From contig NZ_CADFEB010000010.1 of NCBI RefSeq assembly GCF_902833085.1, forward strand, positions 357,227-421,226: a stretch of DNA of 64,000 nucleotides, in the 5' to 3' direction. Source of the stretch: Burkholderia ubonensis. GTDB lineage: Bacteria; Pseudomonadota; Gammaproteobacteria; Burkholderiales; Burkholderiaceae. The notes below the pieces were generated by a model that did no database searches, was not told the origin of the DNA, and saw nothing but the letters and a program-made list of their open reading frames with translations. This document shows, piece by piece, positions 25,764 to 33,906 of this stretch (its first letter is position 1; each line of letters starts with the position of its first letter). The position numbers and the translations under genes are program-made.

Positions 25764-26486
25764 ATGTCTCCGATCCTTTTCTACGGTGTTCCCGCAGGCT
25801 GCTCGTTCGGCTCGATCGTCGCGCTCGAGTGGGCCGGCCGTCCTTACCGGCTCTCTCGCATCACGATGCCCGACCTCGTGACGAGCGACGCGTTCCTCGA
25901 GCTCAACCCGATCGCCGAGACACCGGCGTTCATCACCGAGGCCGGCAACGTGCTGACCGAGAGCATGGCGATCCTCGGCCATATCGGCGCGGAAGCCGTC
26001 GGCACCGGCCTGGCGTTCCGGCAGGGTACGCATGATTTCGACCGGCTGAACCGGATGCTGGCGTACCTCAACACCACGTTCTTCAGCGCGTTCGGCGCGC
26101 TCTGGTACGTGTACGAGCACGCCAGCGAAGGCGCGGAAAAGGAGGTGTTGCAGGCGTATGGCCGCGCTCGCGTGATGAAGGCGCACCGGCAGCTCGAAGC
26201 GATGCTCGGCGACGGCCCGTGGCTGCTCGGCCGGCAGCGCACGCTCGCCGATGCGTATTTCGCGGGTCTCGCCCGCTGGGCCGACTATCACCAGGTGTTC
26301 GATAGCGCCGCGTTCCCGCGCATCGCCGCGCTGCGCGCGCGGCTCGGCGACGACCCCGGCGTGCAATTTGCCCACGCGATCGAGGACGAGCGCGCGCTGC
26401 CGGCCTCGACGGCGTTCGAAGGGCACGTCGCGCTCGATGCCGCGCTTGCGCTCGCCCGGCTCGCGCCGGCGTCCGCGCCGGCCTGA
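25764..26486 (+). CDS. Glutathione S-transferase family protein
   Basis: A 240-residue protein with an N-terminal thioredoxin-like domain (ILFYGVPAGCSFGSIVALEW, then NPIAETPAFITEAGNVLTESMAIL, where the ES pair binds the gamma-glutamyl group of glutathione) and a C-terminal all-helical domain with MLGDGPWLLGRQRTLADAYF, the N-capping motif. Such enzymes conjugate or reduce electrophiles; the substrate is unknown. The ATG at 25764 lies 107 bases from the divergent LysR start, a likely regulator. It is convergent with the ABC transporter operon. Confidence 0.88.
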   Translation: MSPILFYGVPAGCSFGSIVALEWAGRPYRLSRITMPDLVTSDAFLELNPIAETPAFITEAGNVLTESMAILGHIGAEAVGTGLAFRQGTHDFDRLNRMLAYLNTTFFSAFGALWYVYEHASEGAEKEVLQAYGRARVMKAHRQLEAMLGDGPWLLGRQRTLADAYFAGLARWADYHQVFDSAAFPRIAALRARLGDDPGVQFAHAIEDERALPASTAFEGHVALDAALALARLAPASAPA

Positions 26487-26498
26487 CGGCGGGAGCCG

Positions 26499-27665
26499 TC
26501 ATCGCGCCCGCAGCGCGTCGACGATATTCATCCGCGCGGCGCGCATCGCCGGCAGGAAGCCGCCGATCAGCCCCATCGCCAGCGAGAACAGCAGCGTCTT
26601 CACGACGATGGCCGGGGTGAGCACGAAGCGGAACGACAGGTCCGAGAAGGTCTGGAAATTCGTCGTCGAGAACGACGCGAACTGCATCAGCGCCGCGCAG
26701 CCCAGCCCGGCGACGCCGCCGACGAGGCCGAGCAGCAGCGCCTCGAGCAGGAACGCGGCGAGCACGTTCGCGCGCTTGAAGCCGAGCGCGCGCAACGTGC
26801 CGATTTCCGCGACCCGGTTGGCCACCGACGCATACATCGTGATCATCGCGCCGATCATCGCCGCGATCGAGAAGATCGACGACAGCGTGATGCCGAGGAT
26901 GTTGATGAAGGTCGACAGCGCCCGCGACTGGTCGCCGTAGAACGCCTGCTCGCGCTTGGCTTCGTCGGCGAGCCGCGGATCGACGTCGATGTCCGCCTTG
27001 AAGCGCGCGAACGCATCGGCCTGCGCGATGCGCACGATCATCGACGAATAGCCGGTGCGCCGGAACGACTGCATCAGCTGGTCGACGTCGCCCCAGATCT
27101 CCGAATCGAAGCCGCTGCCGCCGGCGTCGAAGTGGCCGACGACGGTCCAGTCGCGCTGCGCGAAGCGCAGCCGGTCGCCGATCCGCGTGCCGCTGAAGCC
27201 TTTCGCGATCGCGCTGCCGACGACGATCTCGGACGATCCGGGGTTGAACATGCGCCCGGCCGCGAGCCGCACGCGGGGGCGCAGCCCGATCCCCGCCGGC
27301 GACACGCCGCGGATCACCACGTTCGACGGCTTGCCGGTCGCGGCCTTCACGAGCGAGATGAGCACCACCGCCTCCTTCGACGCCAGCGGCCGGCCGTCGG
27401 CGCCGAGCGCGACCGACGGATGCATCTCGATGACGTTGGCCTGCTTGTGGTCGATCGCGCTCTGCACCTCGGTTTCCGCGCCCTTGCGGATCACCACGAC
27501 GTTGTCCGGCTCGCCGGTCGACACGAGCGTTTTCGTGAGGCCCGCGTCGAGCATCAGCACGGTCGCGAACACGAACACGACGAGCGCCATCCCGCCCGCG
27601 GTGAGCACGGCGGTCAGCCGGCGGGCCCACAGGTTGCGCGCGATGTAGGCGAGCGGAATGGCCAT
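26499..27665 (-). CDS. ABC transporter permease, FtsX/MacB type (second permease)
   Basis: A 388-residue protein with the MacB/FtsX topology: helix 1 near residues 18-40, a large periplasmic domain (about 41-265) and three C-terminal membrane helices (about 270-385). The ending (GFLPAMRAARMNIVDALRAR) is the family signature. It is the last of four genes read leftwards: adaptor, ATPase, permease, permease. The two permeases are clearly related in layout but different in sequence, so they probably form a heterodimer. The start ATG 27665 is chosen for the MAIPLAYIARNLWAR opening; an upstream extension is not family-like. Confidence 0.88.
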   Translation of the reverse strand: MAIPLAYIARNLWARRLTAVLTAGGMALVVFVFATVLMLDAGLTKTLVSTGEPDNVVVIRKGAETEVQSAIDHKQANVIEMHPSVALGADGRPLASKEAVVLISLVKAATGKPSNVVIRGVSPAGIGLRPRVRLAAGRMFNPGSSEIVVGSAIAKGFSGTRIGDRLRFAQRDWTVVGHFDAGGSGFDSEIWGDVDQLMQSFRRTGYSSMIVRIAQADAFARFKADIDVDPRLADEAKREQAFYGDQSRALSTFINILGITLSSIFSIAAMIGAMITMYASVANRVAEIGTLRALGFKRANVLAAFLLEALLLGLVGGVAGLGCAALMQFASFSTTNFQTFSDLSFRFVLTPAIVVKTLLFSLAMGLIGGFLPAMRAARMNIVDALRAR

Positions 27666-27673
27666 CGCGGCGC

Positions 27674-28828
27674 CTAGCCGATCGCCCGCAGGCCTTCGAC
27701 GACGCGCACCCGCGCCGCGTGCCACGCCGGCACGAGCGCGGCTGCGACGCCGACCGCGAGCGAGCAGGCGGCCTGCAGCGCGATCGTCTGCGCGGACACG
27801 TTGAAGACGGGGAACACGCCGCCGGTCGCCTGCTTGAACAGGTGCGCCGCCGGCGGCATCGCGAGCATGCCGAGGCTGCCGCCGATCGCGGCGATCACGA
27901 GCGATTCGCCGAACACGAGCAGCGCGAGGAACCCGGGGCCGAAGCCGAGCGCCTTGAGCGTCGCGTATTCGGTGGTGCGCTCGCGCGCGCTCATCGCCAT
28001 CGCATTGGCCATCACGGCCATGATGATCACGATCACCACGTAGGACACCACGCGGATCGCCGCGATGATCTGGTTCGACATCGCGACGAAGCCGAGCTGG
28101 AACGCCTGCTCGGTTTCGGTGAGGGTCTCGGCGAGCGAGTTCTTGAACACGGCGTCGACGTTGCGGGAGATCGCGGCGGCATCGTCCGGGTCGGCGATCC
28201 CGAACACGTACACGCCGACCTGGTCGGCCTGCCGCGGCGTCGTCTTGCGCACCCGCTCGTTCAGGTAGTCCCAGTGGAAGATCAGCTGCCGCGTGATCGT
28301 CGATTCGTCCCGCCCGTCGAGGATGCCGCGCACGACGAACTCCCAGGTGCCGGGGTAGATCGTGCCCTTGATCGGGATCACGTCGCCGACCTTGAAGCCG
28401 AACTGGTTCGCGAGCTGCCGCCCGATCAGGCAGCCCTTGCGGTCGCGCTGGTAGTCGGCGCGCTGCTGCGCGCTCAGGATGAACTCCGGATACAGGTCGA
28501 GATAGTTGTCCGACACGGCGAACTGCGCGAAGAAGTTCTTCGGCTCCCGGTAGATGCCGCCGAACCAGTTGGAGCGGGCGACGATCGTCACGCCGTCGAC
28601 GCCGCGTATCCGGTTCTCATAGCTCACCGGCAGCGGAAACACGAGCGAGATCGCGTTGCGCGTGACGAGCCGCGCGTTGGACGCCGCGGCGGCGCCCGCG
28701 TACCACGCGTCGACGACCGTGTGCAGCAGGCCGTACGCCAGCACCGCGACGGTCAGGCCGAACACGGTCAGCAGCGTGCGCAGCTTGTGCCGCAGCGCGT
28801 TGCGCACGATCAGCTTCAGCACGTACAT
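27674..28828 (-). CDS. ABC transporter permease, FtsX/MacB type (first permease)
   Basis: A 384-residue protein with the same layout: an amphipathic N-terminus YVLKLIVRNALRHKLRTLLT, helix 1 at about 18-38, a periplasmic domain of about 230 residues, and three C-terminal helices, ending in ALVPAWHAARVRVVEGLRAI. It sits 21 bases after the ATPase gene stop and 8 bases before the second permease. The periplasmic domain would contact the adaptor protein encoded upstream. No cysteine or catalytic motif stands out. Export of a lipophilic compound or lipid is likely; nothing in the sequence defines the substrate. Confidence 0.9.
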   Translation of the reverse strand: MYVLKLIVRNALRHKLRTLLTVFGLTVAVLAYGLLHTVVDAWYAGAAAASNARLVTRNAISLVFPLPVSYENRIRGVDGVTIVARSNWFGGIYREPKNFFAQFAVSDNYLDLYPEFILSAQQRADYQRDRKGCLIGRQLANQFGFKVGDVIPIKGTIYPGTWEFVVRGILDGRDESTITRQLIFHWDYLNERVRKTTPRQADQVGVYVFGIADPDDAAAISRNVDAVFKNSLAETLTETEQAFQLGFVAMSNQIIAAIRVVSYVVIVIIMAVMANAMAMSARERTTEYATLKALGFGPGFLALLVFGESLVIAAIGGSLGMLAMPPAAHLFKQATGGVFPVFNVSAQTIALQAACSLAVGVAAALVPAWHAARVRVVEGLRAIG

Positions 28829-28849
28829 CGTGCGACTCCGCGAGCGCGC

Positions 28850-29560
28850 TCAGCGGGCCCGGCCATTGGTCAGCTCCCCTTTTTCCAGATGCACGAGCGC
28901 CTTCGCCGCGCCGGCCGCATGCGCGTCGTGGGTCACCATGATGATGGTCTTGCCGAGCTCGGCGTTCAGGCGCTGCATCAGCGCCAGCACTTCGGTCGCG
29001 GACGCGCGGTCGAGATCGCCGGTCGGCTCGTCGGCGACGATCAGCGCGGGATCGGTGATCAGCGCGCGCGCGATCGCGACGCGCTGCTGCTGGCCGCCGG
29101 ACAGCTCCGACGGGTAATGGTCCATCCGGTCCGCGAGGCTCACCATGTCCAGCACCAGCTCGACGCGCTCGCGCCGCTCCCGGCGCGGCAGGCGTGTGAG
29201 CATCAGCGGCAGCTCGACGTTCTCGAACGCGGTGAGCACCGGCATCAGGTTGTAGAACTGGAAGATGAAGCCGACGTGGGCGGCGCGCCAGTCGGCCAGC
29301 GCCGCTTCCGCCAGCCGCGTGATGTCGAGGCCGCCGACGCGCAGCTCGCCGCTGTCGGGCCGGTCGATGCCGGCGACCAGGTTGAGCAGCGTGCTCTTGC
29401 CGGAGCCCGACGGCCCCATCAGCGCGACGAAATCGCCTTCGCCGATGTCGAGCGTGATGTCGGTCAGCACCGGCACGGTCTGCACCCCGCGCCGGTACGA
29501 CTTCGCGACGTGGCTGATCTCGACGAGCGGGGCGGGCAGGGCGGGCGGCGCGGTATTCAC
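28850..29560 (-). CDS. ABC transporter ATP-binding protein, MacB/LolD type
   Basis: A 236-residue ATPase of the LolD/MacB/FtsE family. Walker A is GPSGSGKSTLLN (about 52-63), the Q-loop is FIFQFYNL, the signature is LSGGQQQRVAIARAL, Walker B is LIVADEPTGDLD with the catalytic glutamate, and the H-loop is IMVTHD. It powers the two adjacent permeases. The start lies two bases after the adaptor's stop, so the genes are tightly coupled. Position between an HlyD-type adaptor and FtsX-type permeases shows an efflux, not uptake, system. Confidence 0.95.
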   Translation of the reverse strand: MNTAPPALPAPLVEISHVAKSYRRGVQTVPVLTDITLDIGEGDFVALMGPSGSGKSTLLNLVAGIDRPDSGELRVGGLDITRLAEAALADWRAAHVGFIFQFYNLMPVLTAFENVELPLMLTRLPRRERRERVELVLDMVSLADRMDHYPSELSGGQQQRVAIARALITDPALIVADEPTGDLDRASATEVLALMQRLNAELGKTIIMVTHDAHAAGAAKALVHLEKGELTNGRAR

Positions 29561-29561
29561 G

Positions 29562-30770
29562 CTATTTCTTCGCGACGGTCACCTTCGCGCCGTCCTTGAG
29601 CTTCGCGCCCGGCGCCAGCACGAGCGTGTCGCCCGGGTGCACGCCGCGGACCGCGACGAGTTCGCCGATCCGCGCGCCGGTCGTCACGGCCGCCTCGCGC
29701 ACGGCGTCGTCCTTCACGACGAACACCACGTTGCGGCCGTCGCGCTCGGCGACTGCGCCGGCCTGCACCGCCGTCACGGGCTGCTTGTCCTGCGCCGATA
29801 CGGGCTTCGACAGGAACGCGATCTTCGCGCTCATGTCCGGCAGCACGCGCTCGTCGCGCTCGACGAAGCGCACCTTGACCAGCACGGTCGCCTTCGAGCG
29901 GTCCACCGTCGGCACGATGCGCGACACGCGGCCGGCGAAGCGCTGGTCCGGCAGCGCATCGAGCAGGATCTCGCACGGCTGGTCGACGCGGATCCGCGCG
30001 ATGTTCGATTCCGCGACGTCAGCCTCGACTTCGAGCGTGGCCATGTCGGCGATCGTCACGACCGCGCCCTTGCTGTCCGACGCGGACGAGAACGGCGTGA
30101 TGTTGTCGCCGACGTTCGCGTGCTTTTCGAGCACGACGCCGTCGAACGGCGCGCGGATCGCGGTCTGGTCGACCGCGACCTGCGCGGCCTGCGCGTTGGC
30201 CTCGGCCGACGCGATCGCGGCCCGGCTGCTGTTGACGGAGGCCCGCGCCTTGTTGACGCGCGCGAGATCGGTGTCGTACTGCGCCGCCGGCACCGCGCCC
30301 TTCGGCGCGAGGATTTCGGTGCGATGGAACGCAATGTCGGCGTCCTTCAGTTCGGCCTGCTGCAGCGCCAGGTTGGCTTGCGCGACCTTGACCTGCGCCA
30401 GCGCCTGCCCGAGCGCGGCCGCGACGTCGCGGCTCTCGAGGCGCGCGATCACCTCGCCTTCCTTCACCCGCGTGCCTTCGAGCACGCCGAGCCATTCGAC
30501 ACGGCCCTGGGCCTTCGACGCGACCGCGGCCTTGCGCTGCGGCACGACGTAGCCGGTCGCGTTGAGCAGCGTGTCGTTCTGGAACGGATAGGCGGAGGTC
30601 ACGGTCGTCGTCTCGACCGTCTGCCGGCCGGTCAGCGCGAACCACGCGCCGATGGCGACGGCGATGACGAGCGCGATGGCCGCATGGCGGCGCCAGGGGT
30701 GCCGTCGCTGCGCGGCCGCGGTGAGCGACGGCCGGTCGATTTTCAACCTGTCCAGATTGTGATCGGGCAA
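29562..30770 (-). CDS. MacA/HlyD-family periplasmic adaptor
   Basis: About 402 residues with one membrane anchor near the N-terminus (HAAIALVIAVAIGAWFAL), then the lipoyl-like half-domain (AAVASKAQGRVEWLGVLEGTRVKEGEVIARLES), an alpha-hairpin (about 120-190) rich in alanine and glutamine, the second lipoyl half (AIRAPFDGVVLEKHANVGDN) and beta-barrel domains. It would link the ABC permeases to an outer-membrane channel, for which no gene is adjacent. The start is uncertain: TTG at 30770 follows GAGGCG, and another in-frame TTG lies at 30830; no ATG is available. Confidence 0.88.
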   Translation of the reverse strand: MPDHNLDRLKIDRPSLTAAAQRRHPWRRHAAIALVIAVAIGAWFALTGRQTVETTTVTSAYPFQNDTLLNATGYVVPQRKAAVASKAQGRVEWLGVLEGTRVKEGEVIARLESRDVAAALGQALAQVKVAQANLALQQAELKDADIAFHRTEILAPKGAVPAAQYDTDLARVNKARASVNSSRAAIASAEANAQAAQVAVDQTAIRAPFDGVVLEKHANVGDNITPFSSASDSKGAVVTIADMATLEVEADVAESNIARIRVDQPCEILLDALPDQRFAGRVSRIVPTVDRSKATVLVKVRFVERDERVLPDMSAKIAFLSKPVSAQDKQPVTAVQAGAVAERDGRNVVFVVKDDAVREAAVTTGARIGELVAVRGVHPGDTLVLAPGAKLKDGAKVTVAKK

Positions 30771-31081
30771 TTGGGAGCGCCTCGTGGCGGTCGCGGGCCG
30801 GTTTCGGGGAAGGGACGCAAGCCAGGCCAAGTATAGCGTCGTATCGGCGGCGGGCGACGGGCGCTTCCTGCGCGGCGATGCGGTGCGTCAGGGAAAGCCC
30901 GGATGCCGCAGGCGACCTGTCAACTCGCCGCGACGACGGCGCGTTATGCAGCCAGTGCGTCAGTATTCGTCGCGCGGGGAAGGCGAAGGCCGTCCCGGCC
31001 GCGGCTGGCGTTCCGATGCGGATGCCTCGCATCTTTTCATACCGGTTCGTTTGATTTTTTTTCCCAGACAGAGGAAGAACA
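30771..31081. other. Intergenic region between the efflux operon and a small exported-protein gene
   Basis: Divergent upstream space; no gene. A ribosome site GAGGAAG is seen just before 31082. No clear operator or promoter hexamers on either strand. Confidence 0.4.
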
Positions 31082-31315
31082 ATGAAGAAGACGCTCGCTT
31101 CGATCATGACCGCGGCATTCGCACTCGCATCGGTTTCGGCATTCGCACAGGCTTCGGCGCCGGCTGCCGAAGCGCCGGCCGCCGCATCGGCGCCGATGAA
31201 GAAGGATCACACCAAGCCGAAGCACCAGCTGAAGCAGCACGGCTCGGCGAAGGGCAAGGCGAAGGCCGCGGCGGCATCGGCCGCCGGCACGGACGACAAG
31301 GGCATGCAAAACTAA
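31082..31315 (+). CDS. Small exported protein, alanine/lysine-rich
   Basis: Seventy-seven residues: a clear Sec signal (KKTLASIMTAAFALASVSAFAQA, cleavage near residue 23) followed by a mature part of about 54 residues made almost only of Ala, Pro, Lys, His, Gln and Gly, with a KKDHTKPKHQLKQHGSAKGK block. Such mature proteins are disordered and strongly basic. I do not recognise a named family; comparisons with PsiF-like or acid-shock proteins are possible but not supported by a motif. GAGGAAG before the ATG and a perfect terminator after it show a real, monocistronic gene. Confidence 0.75.
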   Translation: MKKTLASIMTAAFALASVSAFAQASAPAAEAPAAASAPMKKDHTKPKHQLKQHGSAKGKAKAAAASAAGTDDKGMQN

Positions 31316-31363
31316 GTCGCGCCCGGGGCCGGTCTTCCGGCCGCCAATTGCAAGCAACCCGGC

Positions 31364-31400
31364 AACCCCGCATGTTCCCGCATGCGGGGTTGTGTTTTTT
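31364..31400 (+). terminator. Terminator after the small exported-protein gene
   Basis: AACCCCGCATG (31364-31374) pairs with CATGCGGGGTT (31381-31391), then GTGTTTTTT. Confidence 0.9.
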
Positions 31401-32143
31401 CAGGCCCCGGGCGCAACCGTGCGCATCGCGTCGACGACCGTGCGCATGCGCCGCCAGTGCGAGCCTTCCCAGAACACGCGCTGGCACACGTCGCAGGCGG
31501 CGAAGCGGCGGTGGCGCTGCCGCACGCCGTCCGGCACGCGCTGGGCCGCGTCTTCGGCGCTCAACGGATGCAGCGGCGCGTTGCAGCGCAGGCACAGGCG
31601 GAACGGCCGCATGTGCGGCGCCAGGTCGAGCCGCGCGAACAGCTCGCGCAGCTGCGCGGCCGGCTGCAGCGCATGCAGGTAGCAGCCGCGCGCGACCGCG
31701 CGCCGCTTGAGCAGCTCGCGGTCGCGGGTGAGGACGATGCGGCCGTCCCGTGCGGCGAGCACGGCGATTTCTTCGTCGCTGAAATGATTGTCGTAGCAGG
31801 TGTCGAAGCCGGCGAGGCGCAGCAGTTGCGCGAGGCCGCCGAGGTGCGCGTCGGCGACGAAGCGCCAGTCCGGCGGCGCCGGCGCGCAAGCGCCGTCCGC
31901 CGGTTGCGGCGCGCGCTCCGGGTAGACGTCGACGCGGTCGCCGTCCGCGAGCCGCCGGTCGAACGGCGCCGGCGCGCCGTTCACGCACAGCCGCCCGACT
32001 TCCGTATGCGGCACGCCGAGCGCCTCGACCATGTGCTTGACGCTTGCTTCGCTGCCGCACGCGCGGGCGAACGCGCGGTCGCGCAGCGTTCGCGCAAGGA
32101 ACGCGTTCAGTTCGCCGTGGAAACGGAAGGTCGCGGTCGCCAT
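31400..32143 (-). CDS. Mut7-C PIN-like nuclease with N-terminal ubiquitin-like domain
   Basis: A 247-residue two-domain protein. Residues about 1-80 are a ThiS/MoaD-like beta-grasp (Mut7-C ubiquitin) domain, ending before the catalytic-type Gly-Gly tail that ThiS proteins need, so sulfur transfer is unlikely. Residues about 92-245 are the Mut7-C domain: FVADAHLGGLAQLLRLAGFDTCYD with the first acidic residues, RIVLTRDRELLKR with the next, and a zinc ribbon CLRC...CDVC near the end. The fold is related to PIN RNases and to the C-terminus of animal exonuclease Mut-7. RNA cleavage is the inferred role. It stands alone, convergent with the small exported-protein gene. Confidence 0.85.
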   Translation of the reverse strand: MATATFRFHGELNAFLARTLRDRAFARACGSEASVKHMVEALGVPHTEVGRLCVNGAPAPFDRRLADGDRVDVYPERAPQPADGACAPAPPDWRFVADAHLGGLAQLLRLAGFDTCYDNHFSDEEIAVLAARDGRIVLTRDRELLKRRAVARGCYLHALQPAAQLRELFARLDLAPHMRPFRLCLRCNAPLHPLSAEDAAQRVPDGVRQRHRRFAACDVCQRVFWEGSHWRRMRTVVDAMRTVAPGA

Positions 32144-32237
32144 GCGCGCAGTATCGCATCGTGCGGGCGGCGGCGCTGCCTGCAGGTTGCACGCGATTGT
32201 GTTTAACTCGCGGCTTCACTTGTCGAAGGAGCGGGCG

Positions 32238-33107
32238 ATGGATCTCGGATTTATCGGGCTGGGCGAAATGGGGCAGGCGATCGCGACGAACCTGCTGAAG
32301 GCGGGGCACCAGGTGCGGGTCTGGAACCGTTCGCGCGAGCGGACCGAGCCGCTCGTCGCGCTCGGCGCGCAGGCGGTCGACACGCCGGCCGACGCGTTTC
32401 GCGGCGACGCCGTGTTCTCGATGCTCGCCGACGATGCCGCCGCGCGCGGGGTGTTCGACGACGCGCTGCTCGCGCAGGCGCCGCGCGGCCTGATTCACGT
32501 CAACATGGCGACGATTTCCGTCGCGCTCGCCGAGTCGCTCGCGCACGCGCATGCGTCGCGCGGCCTCGATTACGTCGCGGCGCCCGTGATGGGGCGGCCG
32601 GACGTCGCGGCGGCGGCGCGCCTGACGATCATGGCGGCCGGCCCGGCGGAAGCGATCGACCGGATGCAGCCGCTGTTCGACGCGATCGGCCAGAAGACCT
32701 GGCGGCTCGGCTCGCTGCCGCAGCATGCGAACGTCGCGAAGCTCGCCGCGAATTTCACGCTGGCGTCGGCGATCGAAACGCTCGGCGAGGCGTCCGCGCT
32801 GCTCGCCGGACACGGCGTCGCGATGCGCGATTTCCTCGACGTAATTACCCACAGCGTGTTTCCGGGGCCCGTGTACGAAGGCTACGGCGCGATGATCGCC
32901 GAGCGGCGCTACGAGCCGGCGCGCTTCAAGGCGCGCCTCGGCCTGAAGGACGTCCGGCTCGCGCTCGAGGCGGGCGACGCGGTGTCGGTGCCGCTGCCGG
33001 TCGCGAGCCTCGTGCGCGACAACCTGCTCGATGCGCTCGCGCACGGCGGCGGCGAGCTGGACTTCGCGGTGCTCGGCGAGGTCGCGTCGCGCCGAGCGGG
33101 CCGCTGA
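32238..33107 (+). CDS. NAD(P)-dependent beta-hydroxyacid dehydrogenase family oxidoreductase
   Basis: A 289-residue enzyme of the 3-hydroxyisobutyrate dehydrogenase superfamily. The Rossmann motif is GFIGLGEMGQAIATNLLKAGH (about 4-24); the catalytic lysine lies in the NVAKLAANF helix (about residue 172); VAAPVMGRPDVAAAARLTIMAAG matches the GxS/substrate region, with the usual serine replaced. Members include tartronate semialdehyde and glyoxylate/succinic semialdehyde reductases and imine reductases; the altered substrate loop makes an imine reductase-like or unknown specificity possible. ATG 32238 has AAGGAGCGG upstream. Confidence 0.85.
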   Translation: MDLGFIGLGEMGQAIATNLLKAGHQVRVWNRSRERTEPLVALGAQAVDTPADAFRGDAVFSMLADDAAARGVFDDALLAQAPRGLIHVNMATISVALAESLAHAHASRGLDYVAAPVMGRPDVAAAARLTIMAAGPAEAIDRMQPLFDAIGQKTWRLGSLPQHANVAKLAANFTLASAIETLGEASALLAGHGVAMRDFLDVITHSVFPGPVYEGYGAMIAERRYEPARFKARLGLKDVRLALEAGDAVSVPLPVASLVRDNLLDALAHGGGELDFAVLGEVASRRAGR

Positions 33108-33186
33108 AGCGGGCGGGCGGCGCGGGACAAACCCGTGCCGCAGGCGGCATAATCGTCGTTTCGTTTTCCTTCACGCAGAGGCGGCA

Positions 33187-33828
33187 ATGAGCTTGCATAC
33201 GTGGTGGCTTTTCGTGGCGACGGTGTTCGTCGTGTCGGCGATTCCCGGTCCGAACATGTTGCTCGTGATGACGCACGGCGCGCGGCATGGCCTGCGGCGC
33301 TCGTCGGCGACGATGGCCGGTTGCCTGAGCGCGCTGGTGCTGATGCTGTCGGTGTCGGCCGCCGGGCTCGGCGTGTTCCTCGAGGCGTGGCCGGCGATGT
33401 TCAACGCGCTGCGCTACGCGGGCGCGGCCTACCTGGTCTACCTCGGCGTGAAGGCGTGGCGCGCGCGCGTCGATGCCGGCACGCCGGGCGACGACGTCGA
33501 GCCGGTGGCCCGCCAGGCCGCGCGGGCATCGCGCTGGGTGCTGTTCCGCAACGGCTTTTTGGTCGCGGGCAGCAACCCGAAGGCGATCCTGTTCGCCGCC
33601 GCGCTGCTGCCGCAGTTCATCAACGCGTCCGAGCCGACGCTGCCGCAGTTCGGCGTGCTGGTCGCCACGTTCGCGGTGATCGAGGTGAGCTGGTATCTCG
33701 TCTATGCGTCGTTCGGCACGCGCATCGGCGCGACGCTGAAGAGCCAGAACGTCGCGAAGGCGTTCAACCGGCTGACCGGCGGCCTGTTCGTCGGCTTCGG
33801 CGCGATGATGGCGCTGGTGCGGCACTGA
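33187..33828 (+). CDS. LysE/RhtB family amino-acid exporter
   Basis: A 213-residue inner-membrane protein with six hydrophobic segments. The family marks are IPGPNMLLVMTHGARHGLRR near the N-terminus (RhtB consensus PGPN), LRYAGAAYLVYLGVKAWR, and GNPKAILFF-like GSNPKAILFAAALLPQF. Such proteins export amino acids such as threonine, homoserine or lysine to relieve excess. The ATG at 33187 is chosen for the MSLHTWWLF start and the AGAGGCGGCA upstream. It is 79 bases after the dehydrogenase gene on the same strand; a functional link is possible but unproven. Confidence 0.9.
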   Translation: MSLHTWWLFVATVFVVSAIPGPNMLLVMTHGARHGLRRSSATMAGCLSALVLMLSVSAAGLGVFLEAWPAMFNALRYAGAAYLVYLGVKAWRARVDAGTPGDDVEPVARQAARASRWVLFRNGFLVAGSNPKAILFAAALLPQFINASEPTLPQFGVLVATFAVIEVSWYLVYASFGTRIGATLKSQNVAKAFNRLTGGLFVGFGAMMALVRH

Positions 33829-33830
33829 TT

Positions 33831-33906
33831 CCGGCGATTTCCGGCGATTTCCGGCTGCTTCGGCCCGACGCCCCGTCCTCGTCCGAGGGCGGGGCGTTCG
33901 TTTTTC
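33831..33906 (+). terminator. Terminator after the LysE gene, preceded by a short tandem repeat
   Basis: CCGGCGATTT occurs twice (33831-33850) plus a partial third copy. A hairpin at 33869-33896 (CGCCCCG pairing with CGGGGCG, with an inner CCTCG/CGAGG) is followed by GTTCGTTTTT and lies just before the convergent MFS gene's stop. Confidence 0.75.
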
